Part shown: piece after piece, positions 1-10,713 of the stretch
Layout: the number at the start of each line of letters is the position of its first letter
Position numbering within the stretch: position 1 is the stretch's first letter
Assembly (NCBI RefSeq): GCF_032854445.1
Contig: NC_088299.1
Location: 1,401,001 to 1,465,000 of the forward strand
Source of the DNA: Liolophura sinensis
Taxonomy: Eukaryota; Mollusca; Polyplacophora; Chitonida; Chitonidae
Direction: 5' to 3'
DNA length: 64,000 nt
Notes under the pieces: generated by a model
Seen by the model: only the letters and a program-made list of their open reading frames with translations
The model's database searches: none
What the model was told of the DNA's origin: nothing
Translations under genes and position numbers: made by a program

Positions 1-17
1 TATAAGAAAAAACTAAC

Positions 18-33
18 GGTATGGATTGTCATT
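18..33 (+). promoter_or_regulatory. Shared 16-nt upstream element, FoxH gene 1
   Basis: GGTATGGATTGTCATT lies 143 bp upstream of the TATA box of the first forkhead gene. The identical 16-mer recurs at 3659-3674, upstream of a second TATA-like box in the region before the second forkhead gene. Its core TATGGATT is one base from TGTGGATT, the published vertebrate FoxH1 recognition sequence. The shared string is seen directly; a regulatory role is inferred. Confidence 0.4.
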
Positions 34-102
34 TTATTTCCGGTGGGTTGCTGGCAAGATTTTTGGGACAAATTGAAGCATGGTTGGGGCGGGGGGTACC
101 AA

Positions 103-167
103 CCAATCAGAACGTAAACTCTCTCCGTCCTCTGTGATGGCCTGTGGATCCAGAACATTGTATAAAT
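103..167 (+). promoter_or_regulatory. Core promoter of FoxH gene 1 (CCAAT and TATA boxes)
   Basis: A CCAAT-type box (CCAATCA) lies at 103-109, a FoxH-like TGTGGATC at 143-150, and a TATA box TATAAAT at 161-167. A start about 30 bp downstream (near 190) would leave a ~90-nt leader before the ATG at 279. Order and spacing are those of a metazoan TATA promoter. Transcription start is inferred from spacing only. Confidence 0.6.
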
Positions 168-278
168 AGAGTTTACCATTGTGATACACCAAATTGCACA
201 TCACTTCAGAGCTCACAACCCTTCTCAGAATTTGTACACGGCTTCGATCAGTTTGAAATTATCTCTACTGCTGGAAAC

Positions 279-1681
279 ATGTACAACATTGGTAAGCACA
301 AAAAAAACGTGTCGGCTAATTATTGCATATACCCGATGTACTGTATCACACAACTCTGTAGGGAGTTTGATCCACTGACCAATCAAAACAGTACTCCACA
401 TAAATGGGATGACCAAAAACATTTTAAACACGCGCCATGGAGGGTTCTGAACGAACAATCTTTAGGCCTATATCAGTTATTCTGTTATTTATTCAAGAAA
501 GTTTAAATTTAGGATTAGATGTCAATCAAAATGTCATCAGGATGTCGTCATGTGCAATAATTGTGTCTCTTATTTCAGGCTTATACGAACGTCAGCCCGT
601 GTTTCCACCAGTTCCCAAACGACAACGTCTGAGCAAGCCTTCGTACCAACGCTACAAGAAGCCACCGTACACCTACACTGGAATGATCGTCATGGCCATC
701 CTCAACTCGCCTGAGAAAAGACTTCTCTTGTCCCAGATCCACGACGCTCTTGGCAAGATGTTTCCGTTCTTCCGACAAAGCACGTACACGGGCTGGAAAG
801 ACTCTGTCCGCCACAACCTCTCACACAACCAGTGCTTTACCATGATCCTTAAGGACCCCAGCAGGAAGAACGGCAAGGGAAACTTCTGGACAGTGGACCT
901 TTCCCTTGTGCAGCCCGATGTATTCAAGAGACAAGATACGACAGTGTCGAGAGAGGGGAGATGGGCACTGCAGCTACACGATCAACTAGGTTGTCCTCCC
1001 GTCCTCATCCCGTCAAGACAGCAGTCTCATGTCGGAGAGGAGCGAACGACTGGGAGAATCATCAACGTCAACGTCTGCAGGAAGCGGAAGCTAGATGACG
1101 TCACGGCCGATCCACTGGTCTTGCCCGCAGAGAAGCGCCATCAATCCTTCCACATCGCCAACATCCTTCAGTCACCGCCTTCCCAGCCACAGGATGACAT
1201 CGGCAGATTCTCATCATGCGCCTTTACCAATGCACCACCCAGATTCTACCCGGCCGATCCTACGTACATCCCGACGACCCAGCTGATGACTCCAGAACCT
1301 GCAGACAAGAGGAATCCGCCATCTTGCCCTGACGACTCTGGTTGCTACGTGTCCAGCTCTTCTGCCTCTCCTGAGGCTGACCTGTTCAGCTCTCGTCACA
1401 TCCCACCCGTCCCCAGATTCCCACCAGAAGACTATGCCCTAGCTATTGAGACGTCACTGTGGAATTACTACTATTGGCCGTCGTTTTCCGCCCTGGAGAG
1501 TGCCATCTACCCTGCATCCACCTCCCAGACATCTCCATCCAGACCCTCGGAACTCACGGTTGGCCAGACGAGCTCACGTTGCCCTTCATCCTGTGCTTCA
1601 ACAACCAGCACTGTTCCTGAGGTCAAGAAAGAAGACGCGACAGATGATTTATGGCGGAATTCTGCTGTATGGTTGGTTTAG
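279..1681 (+). CDS. foxh (copy A): Forkhead transcription factor, FoxH type (gene 1 of tandem pair)
   Basis: This encodes a nuclear DNA-binding protein; FoxH factors in other animals partner activated Smads in nodal/activin signalling. The model joins coding exon 1 at 279-291 (ATG plus 10 nt, donor GTAAGC) to exon 2 at 579-1681 (acceptor TTATTTCAG), phase 1, giving 371 residues. The forkhead domain covers about residues 31-125, with KPPYTY at its start and GWKDSVRHNLS at 76-86. The KD in place of the usual QN before SIRHNLS is typical of FoxH. A basic PKRQR precedes it (17-21). An eh1-like Groucho-binding motif FHIANIL is at 195-201, as in chordate FoxH. The tail is rich in Ser/Pro. A same-frame ATG at 437 would read through the acceptor without splicing; I prefer the spliced start because the TATA box, leader and frame fit. 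Orthology is firm at class level; the copy name is mine. Confidence 0.88.
292..578 (+). other. Intron 1 of FoxH gene 1
   Basis: The intron has a GTAAGC donor at 292 and a pyrimidine-rich acceptor ending at 578. It interrupts the gene after one base of the fifth codon. Part of it is open in the exon 2 frame, so an unspliced reading from the ATG at 437 is possible. cDNA would settle this. Confidence 0.6.
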
Positions 1682-1901
1682 TCCTACTTTCAGGCAAACT
1701 AAGTGTTGATGGACTCTCTGATCAAGCTTGTTGACTTACAACAACTTGTGTATTTGCTATCTGTACATAGTGAAACATAATTTATTTTTATAAATTTCAG
1801 TTATTATTGTATTTGTGTCCTGGATGATTTGTGTGAAACTTAAACCAAAACAATGAATTTGTGCATTTACATGTATTTGTGTTTTCAACTGACGAAATAA
1901 A
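1682..1901 (+). terminator. 3' UTR and polyA signal of FoxH gene 1
   Basis: AATAAA occurs at 1896-1901, about 215 bp after the TAG stop. It is followed by T-rich sequence suitable for cleavage downstream. No closer canonical signal was seen. Confidence 0.6.
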
Positions 1902-2590
1902 TTTATTTATTTTGTCTACATCAAGCCTTTTCTTCCCGTGTTGATAACAAAGCATTTTGACAGTCAGATGCCACGAAACTTGCTGGAGACATGTCTCAGA
2001 TAATGTAAACGCTACGACAAACCCCAAAAAGAAAACAAAAAAGCAACCTCTTTCATTTGTAATGTGAAATAAGGTTAATGAAGGAAATATTCTGGACGTT
2101 GCTTGCTGGTTAGGGAAACGAAAAGGAATTGAATTAAGTCATAAGCGATGATAATACTGTAAGAACCTGATAATATACCAATGTGACATTTAGAATTATT
2201 CGGCAAAGACAGCATTGGTTGCCAAAGTTACTTTTTTTTAAATTTTTTTTATTGTACCTTATTGGTGATATGACTGCATATCATTCTTCGTAAATCACAT
2301 GCCGCTGTTCTAGGTGTTACCTTAATATCGTAGTTATGGAGTTGAGAAACTCTCGTTGAAGCTACAATCAGACCAATTCACAAAAATCAATCTATTTTTT
2401 TTTTAGCCTACCACAGAGAGTAAGTAAGCTCGCCGCAAATCGCTGCTTTTCTGATCAAGTGCCAGAAAACGAGACTGCCATTGAGGTCATGACTCCAAGC
2501 GAAATGTCAAGGTATTATCTCGCTCGAGTGTTCTCTCTGAACAGAATTGAATGTTTTTCCCAAAGCGTTTCATGTTCACTTCTAGACCGT
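1902..2590. other. Intergenic, no feature recognised
   Basis: AT-rich sequence with short homopolymer runs between the polyA signal of FoxH gene 1 and the TATA box at 2598. I see no convincing gene or repeat here. Confidence 0.5.
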
Positions 2591-2597
2591 ACAGACC

Positions 2598-2673
2598 TAT
2601 AAAAGGAGGAATACATATAAAGAATACGCAGTTACTTCGACGATATCGCTGCTCTATACCACCATGTCAATGT
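2598..2673 (+). promoter_or_regulatory. Orphan TATA promoter with possible tiny first exon
   Basis: A canonical TATAAAAG lies at 2598-2605. About 60 bp later comes ACCATGTCAAT followed at 2672 by a strong donor GTAAGT. This has the same architecture as the 5' end of FoxH gene 1. The ATG leaves phase 2, however, while the FoxH gene 2 exon at 5979 needs phase 1. It cannot be its coding exon by simple splicing, though it could be a leader exon. CAGAC, a Smad-box sequence, sits directly before the TATA box. The target gene is unresolved. Confidence 0.35.
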
Positions 2674-3658
2674 AAGTTTTATGCGACAGCAATGTAGTTT
2701 ATATACATTACTAGTATTTTTTTTATATAACATAGTAATATGTTGCAATATTATTAGCATTACTTAATACTATAATATTATGTTAAATTAGCAGAAAAGA
2801 TATCAGACTGCACCATGCACGACATGCTTTTCCCATATGATATCCACGTCCACAATTACTTACTACATCCGGGAATCAGAGAGAAGGTATCAGCGCCACG
2901 CTTTAATTGTTGAAGTTGAGTAAATCCCTTATGGATGGATTATTATATAAATATATGGTCACGTTCAAATCCAAAAGAGAAAACGCTTAAACAAATATGT
3001 TCTAAAACAGAAAAATAGAACGTTTCACAAATATTTACATTAGTGCTAACAACATTTTATAACATGTATGGAGAGCAAGTCATGTTTGAGTGGTTAATAT
3101 ATGTTATGATTAGGGGAACTTTTTCCTGTCCAGTGGCGACTCGGGTCAAAGCTGAACTGACCACAGTTCTCCTGCAAATCACATAATACTTTGCAATTAT
3201 GGCGTTTATTGTACAGTAATCTCGAAGAGGCCATGTTGTAGATCTTTCGCAAAAAATCCATATTTGCTAATCCAATTTTCTGCATACACCAAGAGTAGTT
3301 CAAATTATTGGTTTTCAGTAAATATTGGACTTGAATATACAAGCACTATCTATGGTGTTCACATGATGCTGAGTTTGGAAAATGTCATAATGTGACACTC
3401 ATGCAGTGAAAAGGCTGATATTTTTGTCAAATGTTTTATTCCAAAATTATAGAAAAAAAATCGACTGGATTGGCTGTGATCTATCCCTTGCCGAAAATCT
3501 CTGATATAATGTCAAGGGCAATAGTGGATAGAAGGATCCGTGTGTGAGACGACTGAATTAAAATTAGCTCTGGGGGTGGTATGTGTACTCGACGGGTAGG
3601 GGAAGAGGTGAAGGGTGCGGAACTGGATGGTTACCAAATTCTCTCTAAACACAGCAAT
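2674..3658. other. Intergenic or intronic, no feature recognised
   Basis: AT-rich sequence between the orphan promoter and the shared 16-mer. Open stretches on the minus strand (3094-3342) lack any recognisable domain and are probably chance. Confidence 0.4.
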
Positions 3659-3740
3659 GGTATGGATTGTCATTCTGTCCTCACACATAGCTATGTTACA
3701 ATTCCCTCCTCACTAAACACTATATAAACAGAATCCACAG
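3659..3740 (+). promoter_or_regulatory. Candidate promoter for FoxH gene 2
   Basis: The 16-mer shared with the FoxH gene 1 upstream region is at 3659-3674. TATATAA follows at 3721-3727, and AATCCACA at 3732-3739 is an exact reverse complement of TGTGGATT, the vertebrate FoxH1 consensus. The next downstream recognised gene is FoxH gene 2, 2.2 kb away. One possible phase-1 first exon begins with ATG at 3888 and ends before GTAAAT at 3919, but that donor is weak. Promoter assignment is inference. Confidence 0.4.
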
Positions 3741-4199
3741 GCTAATACATATACAGTTTTCGTGATATATAATTTTAGTTTTCGTCAGTCGAAAAATATA
3801 CACTACCGGATATGATCATTTCGTAAACCCTACAAAAGATTCTTTCTTTCGCATTATGTGCGTAATTTGCATAATTCGCAGATTAACATGAATGAAGTTT
3901 TGTTTTATATACCTGTCAGTAAATAAACAAACCTTTGAGGGAGCGTCTGTATGAATTTTACTTTACAAACTCATAGTATTTTTTGATAACGATGGCTTTC
4001 TTTCGTCCATATGTTGTAAGATATATTGACAGATATGAATAACCGAGAAAAAAAGCCATCTTATTTTGAACATTCACAGTGACTTACAGGTAGGTGCCTT
4101 TATCCTCTCTATCAATTCAGTCGATCTTTAAATTACCTTTCTGAGATATATCTTATCTTCAAACTATGAACTTGTGTTTTAGAGACCATAATGTTTCAT

Positions 4200-4445
4200 A
4201 TTTATTTATGTATTTGCTTGGTGTTTTGTGCCGTACCGTTTCTCAACAATATTTCACTTACATGATGGTGGCCAGCGTCATGGTAGGACGCAACTGGTCA
4301 TCCTCGTGGAAAACCCACGACGATTGCAAGGTTGCTGGCAGGCCTTCCCTCTTACGACTGGAGAGGAAGCCACCATGAGCTGAATTTGAATTCACAGGTG
4401 AGAGGCTCCTGGGACAATGCGCCGCGTTTGCACGCTTATCGCCCC
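4200..4445 (-). mobile_element. tRNA-derived SINE, diverged, near full length
   Basis: Read on the minus strand it ends in the family tail (accaat-like then AAAT repeats) and carries the conserved central part. The head region with the tRNA-like B box is degraded. It lies upstream of the FoxH gene 2 exon. Confidence 0.75.
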
Positions 4446-5400
4446 GTATTTCATATGATACTGATATATGTATTTACGTGTATTTAATGATAGGTGTATA
4501 CATGTGTATATGTACACGAATACAAGGCACAAAAAGGATTCAAGTTTAAAAAATCTATGACAATGGCGAAAGCTTTTATTTCACGATATAGCATGCATTT
4601 ATACCGCAGCGATCAGTTAAGCAACGTAGACTTTTGGCTTAATCGTGAAAAATATCACTGAACTAATAAGGTGTATTGGGATTCAATCAACATAATTCAT
4701 CTGAATTACTTATACTTGAAATAGAACATAAACCGTGGGAATTCTATACCAGATGTTGACTCAAATGTGTACTTGATGAGAAGAAACTGCACTCTAATAA
4801 CACACAACCAGTTAGCAGAGAGTAAACACTCACAACAACCATTCACCCTATAACGCACCGCACCCCCACCCACCGAATCTCTCCTCACCTAGCTGAAGCT
4901 TTCCAAATCTCAATCCACATTCAACAGGCTATAAGAGAGGCTTATGTAAGGCATTTCCAGCATTTTCCGATGAGCCATAAACGTGAACAGTATATACCTA
5001 GCTACACATCTGCCGTGACAAGTACGCTGAGAGAAAAGGATATACCGGTATCGTCGAATTGGTTCCGTAAGTAAGACTTTGTTCCTGCATTGCACAAGTG
5101 ACGTTAGCACATTTTCATTGGGGTAACGTCCCTCTTCATATGGGAGTTGAATGTTTCCTCAGCCACACAAAACATGGTGGACTATCATAATATCATTTAA
5201 AAATTAATTGATTGAATATGTGTTTTTTTTATATATATAGAATAACAGCGGTTTGCTTATTCATGGAGGGATCTCCAACTAAGACATGATTCTGGTTGTG
5301 GTAGCAAAATTAAGGTAAATTGTGAAAATATCAGTAAAGCTAAACATTCCACAGATGCATATCAGAATGATTTTTACCATGTGATCTCAATGATCAAGGC
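4446..5400. other. Intergenic, no gene recognised
   Basis: AT-rich sequence. Minus-strand open stretches at 4706-4888 and 4910-5110 show no domain and are likely chance. Confidence 0.4.
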
Positions 5401-5402
5401 CA

Positions 5403-5500
5403 AAGCTCAAATTGCCAATAAACCCATACATCATTGCCCACGAACCCATACATCATTGCCAACGAACCCATACATCATTGCCAATGAACCCATATATCAG
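5403..5500. repeat. Short tandem repeat, ~25-bp unit
   Basis: About four units of the form AACCCATACATCATTGCC with 5-7 bp linkers, lying about 480 bp before the FoxH gene 2 exon. No function is evident. Confidence 0.7.
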
Positions 5501-5989
5501 ACACAGCGGCGAAAATAGTGTCGAAATAGCCAGATATCCAAATAAATAAGAGATATAACGAAAAAAACCGTTTGGAACTTTAAAAACGAATTCTAAACAT
5601 AGTTCTCCTTCACTCGCTAAAATTTCTCAAGGTTGTTTAACAATGGTGCATGTAGCACCAGTAAAAGAGTTTTACACTCAAAAGAATGATCAGCTGATTT
5701 TAACAGAAAACCTTTTGTCTGTGTGATGCTTGAATGTACTCTGTTGCCGATAAGTCACATATAACACAATATTTAGGTTGAATTAATAGAATAGGTGTAC
5801 ACCTATTTGACAGAATAAATCTGCTGGTATAACAGGATACTTTTTAACATCACTTAGCCAAAAGGCTATCTGTAAAATTTAACGGGGTTATTTTTTCGAG
5901 AGTACAAACAAGTAACAATGTCCAATCTCCATTTGAAAAAGCAAATACAGTAATCAAAGGTAAATGTCTATGCCTCAGGATTGCCCATA

Positions 5990-7177
5990 ATGGAAACAGC
6001 GCACCTACAGAAGGTTACCTACCAAAGGTACCCCAAACCTCCGTATTCCTACGCTGGCATGATCATACTGGCCATCGAGAACTCCCCAGACAGGCGTCTC
6101 ACCCTCTCACAGATCCATCAAGCTCTGGCCAATATGTTCCCCTTCTTCAGAGACTCCAGTTACACCGGCTGGAAAGATTCTGTACGTCACAACCTCTCAC
6201 AGAACAGGTGTTTCTGTAAGATCCTGAAGGATCCCAGACGGGCGAACGGCAAGGGAAATTACTGGACGGTGAATCTTAAATTGGTTTCACCCAATGTGTT
6301 CCTCCGGCAAGACAGCATGAAGGCGGCTAGGGGAGGTAACTGGGCACAGGAGTTGCATGAGCAGGTGGGGCTTAATCCTGTAGTCTTGGACACCACTTTT
6401 AAGGCGATGATACCAAAGGTACAGTATCATCGATTACAGTGTGTAGCAGAAGCTGGGCATATCAGGACGAGTTCTCCAATTTGCGCTGCTTCGGGCAAAA
6501 CCTTCAAGAGAAAGACGATGAGCGACGACACTGAGGACTGCAGACCAGAATCCCACCCTAAGCGACAAAAGACCTTCTCATTCAGCATTGCCAGCATACT
6601 AAAGCTTAGATCCCACATCAACGCGAAAATCTGTAATGTCAGGAAGCTTAAGGAAGGCAGAGGTTCAAGTACAACTGTTTCAAACTCCACGCAGCGGATG
6701 TCTCCAAAACACGTAAAGGGCACTTCAGAGAATCCTGCCATTCTCACCTCATTCCAAGGCCACCGGTACCGAGCATCTATTGACAATGAACTGTTTGAAA
6801 GACCTGAACTGAACTCAAAATTCTCCTCCGAAGAGAGCATCACTTTTCCCAATGGGTTTGCAGCTAGAACAGTTTTCCCATCATATCAGGAGTTTAGTGA
6901 AGCACTCGAACCGTCCCTTAACCTTTACCAGGCATCCTTAACCATCCCACCCACTGCTGCACCCCATAGTGACACCGACGAGTCTTTAATTTACCCTCAA
7001 GTCAACTTGAAACACGATGTTACGGGGAGAGCTACGACACAGAAAACCCCGACCGCCGCCATGTTGAACCAGGATTTGCTGCAGTATTATGGAACAGACT
7101 ACGTCCATCAATTTGCCCAGTCCCCACTTGATTTTACAGCATACACTCAACATTTCGGACCTGAAATCCTCATTTAA
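5990..7177 (+). CDS. foxh (copy B): Forkhead transcription factor, FoxH type (gene 2 of tandem pair)
   Basis: A predicted nuclear DNA-binding Smad-partner factor. From the first in-frame ATG (5990) it has 395 residues. The forkhead domain covers about residues 15-109, starting at PKPPYSY and including GWKDSVRHNLS. The eh1-like motif FSIASIL is at 198-204, a better match to the Groucho-binding consensus than in gene 1. Both copies also share a C-terminal stretch, here EALEPSLNLY. A splice acceptor (CCTCAG, ending 5978) precedes the ATG and leaves phase 1, the same phase as the gene 1 intron, so an upstream coding or leader exon probably exists and the N-terminus may be longer. Same strand and 4.3 kb after gene 1, with diverged tails: an old tandem duplication. 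Confidence 0.88.
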   Translation: METAHLQKVTYQRYPKPPYSYAGMIILAIENSPDRRLTLSQIHQALANMFPFFRDSSYTGWKDSVRHNLSQNRCFCKILKDPRRANGKGNYWTVNLKLVSPNVFLRQDSMKAARGGNWAQELHEQVGLNPVVLDTTFKAMIPKVQYHRLQCVAEAGHIRTSSPICAASGKTFKRKTMSDDTEDCRPESHPKRQKTFSFSIASILKLRSHINAKICNVRKLKEGRGSSTTVSNSTQRMSPKHVKGTSENPAILTSFQGHRYRASIDNELFERPELNSKFSSEESITFPNGFAARTVFPSYQEFSEALEPSLNLYQASLTIPPTAAPHSDTDESLIYPQVNLKHDVTGRATTQKTPTAAMLNQDLLQYYGTDYVHQFAQSPLDFTAYTQHFGPEILI

Positions 7178-7347
7178 GTTCTGTAAAAGAAACAATTCTT
7201 CAAAATGGATAAACACATTATTTACGCGTCATTGTGTTTTTAGTAACGTGTACAAAATTTTTCAGACATAGACGATGTTACATAAAAGAAGTAAGTCTTT
7301 AAAACAGTGCATGTATATATGAATGCTGTGTTGTGAGAAAAAATAAA
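7178..7347 (+). terminator. 3' UTR and polyA signal of FoxH gene 2
   Basis: AATAAA at 7342-7347 lies about 165 bp after the TAA stop. The SINE immediately downstream begins beyond it. Confidence 0.6.
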
Positions 7348-7457
7348 TATTTATGAGACTAACAGACCGTCTTGCCGTTAGCCAGTATATGACATCAACG
7401 TGTTTCCCATTGCGGGAAAGAGTTCGAGTTGAAAACCCTATATTAACAACACGATCC

Positions 7458-7630
7458 TTTGAAAGAGCCATTTGCATATATTTATTTATTTATTCGTTTG
7501 GTGTTTTACGCCGTACTCAAGAATATTTCACTTATACGACGGCGGCCAGCATTATGGTGGGAGGAAACCGGTCAGAGCCCGGGGGAAACCCACGATCATC
7601 CGCAAATAGCTGGCAAACTTTCCAACGAGA
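7458..7630 (-). mobile_element. SINE, 5'-truncated, with distinctive 3' flank
   Basis: Minus-strand SINE lacking its tRNA head. Its tail carries the private variant CAAACGAATAAA instead of CAATCAAATAAA. A probable imperfect target duplication, CATTTGCATATA (7469-7480) and CATCTGCATATA (7631-7642), suggests that the adjoining GAAAGAGCCATTTGC is local host sequence. Bases 7458-7500 recur exactly in the SINE at 27.6-27.8 kb. Confidence 0.75.
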
Positions 7631-7789
7631 CATCTGCATATAATTCTTCGAGATATGGACTTAGGGAGTTATCCCTAATGTTAAAGGAGAAGAAAATTTA
7701 AATATCAAACAAATACCATTGAAAAGAGTGTATATTTCCTCGCAGGTTCATGTCATAAAAAAATCTAATATGTACCTCAAGTTAATAAA

Positions 7790-8230
7790 TTATAAATACA
7801 GTCAGCGCCAAAATCCGCTGTGGGCGACTCCATTTTTCCCGAGAATTAGTACTGAAGTCTTCTGAGTTAGGAGAATTGCCGTCGGAAACCGCCAAAGTGC
7901 AGTTGGTACATTTCCGGAAGAACTCTTCTTCCCAGAAGGTAGCGAACAGTACTGTTCGTTTTCCGCTTGACGATCGGGAAACCGGAATGTTGGACGTAGG
8001 TTCCGAGTTTACAGGAACAAGCCGGCAGTTTTAACAACTCTCATTGGCTGAGAGGCAACACTCCCCCAGCATAAATTACAGAGTGTTGAAGACGGAGGAC
8101 GCGATGAACTCAGCGATTTATGCCAGCTTTGCCGTTTCCAGACTTTACGTGTTTGGCGAGGAAAAATCACAAAGTTCTGCAGCAGGCATCACCACATAGA
8201 AAAAATGTGCTCTTTTCAGCCTATAGTGTC
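7790..8230. promoter_or_regulatory. Relatively GC/CpG-rich promoter-like segment
   Basis: This stretch is richer in C, G and CpG than its surroundings. It has ETS-like TTTCCGGAAG near 7910 and an inverted CCAAT box (ATTGGCTGAG) near 8043. No first exon could be assigned on either strand, so it is only a candidate. Confidence 0.2.
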
Positions 8231-8664
8231 ATTGTTTTAAGTTTTCTTCTCCTTTAACTCACATCACCCTTACAGTGATGTTCAGTAGATTATTCTGTTT
8301 ACCACAGAATATTGGTGTGACAGGTTGGTGTATAAGCGCCCCAAGAAGGGGCAGTTTCAGTTTAGTCTAGTGGAATCGAATCTCCAAAACCGTTCTGGAT
8401 CAAATCTCCATGAATGGTAGCCCCAGTCACATTTGTATTCTACTGATTTGAACACACCGTCCTCGGGCAGCGGGCAAACTGGGAGAGGGGGTCTGATTGG
8501 CCATCCCATCCGAATTATCCTCCAATCAGAATCCCGTATCCAGGAATGATGGAAACGATCTGCTGACTTTGAATGTCCTCATTCAGGAATTCTACTAAAT
8601 AAGTACAAAATCATGTCTTTATCAACAACGTATAAAAATTTACTTTAACCCAATTACTAGGGTC

Positions 8665-8785
8665 CGGTTTCATGGAGTTCACTTAGCAAAAGCTTGCCCT
8701 TCACTACCAAGACGTATGTTGTAGATGTATCATTTGCACTTAGCTAAGGCTACTTAACACTAAGTATGCTTCATGAAACTCACCC
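8665..8785. mobile_element. MITE-like inverted repeat element
   Basis: GTTTCATGGAGTTCACTTAG at the left end and GTTTCATGAAGCATACTTAG, read on the minus strand at the right end, form imperfect terminal inverted repeats about 110 bp apart. No coding capacity. Probably a non-autonomous DNA transposon. Confidence 0.45.
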
Positions 8786-10087
8786 CGCCTTTCATCAAAG
8801 ATATTTCCACGTATAAGAACGTGTTGTATGACGTCAGACAGTTTATCGTATGTGTGGGAATGGCTCTTAGTAACACATCTTTTGGAATGTTAACAAAATG
8901 TTATCGGACCTGTAAAAGAGGCCAACCAGAAGTGCTCCTTTGGGGTTACTATGCTCAAGTCCTACATCAATGGTTACGTCTGGGGAACCAAAGTTAACAG
9001 CTTTTCCTACGAAGTCCTGATTACAGATTGCCTTTTCCTTCTCGAACATGTTCGCCACGTTCTTTTCGTTCATCACATAGGTACTAGCCTGTGTTGTTTT
9101 CAAAACCATTTTATCAAATCATTACACCATCGCTCTCACCTGAAACTGAAAATATGTTCAGTGTGTTTCAACGTGGCACACGGAAAACAGACAATGATTC
9201 ATGTTTGCAGAATATATCAGGGTATGAAATGAGACACAACATAAAGGTCCGTTTCTTGCCACACTAGACGGTTCTGTGTCTTTTACCAGAATACCTATGT
9301 TCAAATGCCAGACAGCCGAAGTGGCGTTAAACCAAAATCATTCGATTAACATAATTGACTCGACTGACATCACAATTATTCACAAAGAAGTAGTATGCTG
9401 GATAATGGGCGGGTAATGAGTCCAGTAAGTTTTGACTGTGAGGGGCACGTGTATTCCCTAGTATGTGATCGTCTTTAAGTCCTTTTTCTGACACTGCCAT
9501 GTTTCAAACTGTTTTGAAGTTTTGGTGAAATATAAAACACAAATGAACCATATTTTACCCACAGTAGCCATATGATCTTAGCACAGCTTGTCTTCAGTAA
9601 AATCAGAGTTCGAAGCTAAAAAAAAATGCAGAATATTGTCAGTATTTTAGACCTTAGGTGTGGAGTTTGTGGTAATCGCTTAAGACACAGTACACAGTAT
9701 TCTTTCCTTCTATGGTTGCAAGACTTACGGTGTGTATAACCGGTGTTGCACATTGAATATAAATGTGCTAATGCATCTGAAAGCATTTTTGGAAATGACT
9801 CTACATGAACACGTATGTTGTACTTGACCCAAAAAGAAAAGAGGAAATAAAGATTAGCTTTTCACACTAAAAAGTACACAATATTCACAGTCAGACTGGG
9901 GTGTGTAGTGTTGTTACAGCAATCTGCGGTTTGGAATTGCGACCATCACTATAGGAAGAGTACCATGGAGTATTCACACCCAGTTACACCACAAGAACAT
10001 GAAACAAAAAAGAAGTTTTAAAAAACGAAAGGAAAAGGGGGTTAATTATGTTGTGCATTTCCTGTTGATGCGGGGCCTCTGTTTGCC
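8786..10087. other. Intergenic, no gene recognised
   Basis: Short overlapping open stretches around 8773-9232 on both strands have no recognisable domain or splice context. The rest is AT-rich sequence without clear structure. Confidence 0.4.
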
Positions 10088-10336
10088 CTTGGTGGTTAGC
10101 GCAGGGCAATAACACAGGAGCCTCTCATCAATGCCATCGCTTTGAGTTCAAGTCCAGCTCATGATGGTTTCCTCTACGGTCGTGCGTGTGAAACTCTGTC
10201 AGCAACCTGCGGGTGATCATGGATTTCCCCCGGAATCTTCCAGGTTTCCTCCCATCAAGATGCAGGCCGCTGTCATTTTATAAGTGAAATATTCTTGAGT
10301 ACGACGTAATTTAACTCCAACTAAATAAATAAACAA
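10088..10336 (+). mobile_element. tRNA-derived SINE, near full length
   Basis: It contains the B-box-like GAGTTCAAGTCCAGC, the central conserved block and an AAAT-type tail. Divergence is moderate. Confidence 0.8.
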
Positions 10337-10713
10337 ATGTAACCTAGATACAACACCGTGCATCCGTGCGTAACCGTTATTATAGCAAATAATAACACAG
10401 TATTCAAATGCAATAAAAGTATACAAAAATTTATTTATTTATATACTTGATTGTTGTTCAATACTGTAGTTAAGAATTTGTATTTACACGGAGCGCCCGG
10501 CTTAAGCCCTACCTATGGCAAGTCACTGGGGAAATTTCTCACGAGTGACGTACAGATATGTACACAATACTGGCTATGGACTGAGTGGTTAGTGAGATCG
10601 GGAAAAGAACAAATTCTCTGTCCGAGGCCGGGTTTATACCCGACCTTCCCCAGTCTTATAGCGGCCGAGAGTTAACTGCCTTTAATCACTATTCCACAAC
10701 CCGCTCTCGTAGA

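Noticed and set aside
437-580. Unspliced N-terminal extension of FoxH gene 1 from ATG 437
   Set aside because: The extension runs through a good splice acceptor and shows no similarity to copy B, whereas splicing from ATG 279 gives a short in-frame start behind a TATA box. Not excluded without cDNA.
5981-5989. Start of FoxH gene 2 at TTG 5981
   Set aside because: TTG starts are not expected in nuclear animal genes; the first in-frame ATG is 5990, and a splice acceptor sits just upstream.
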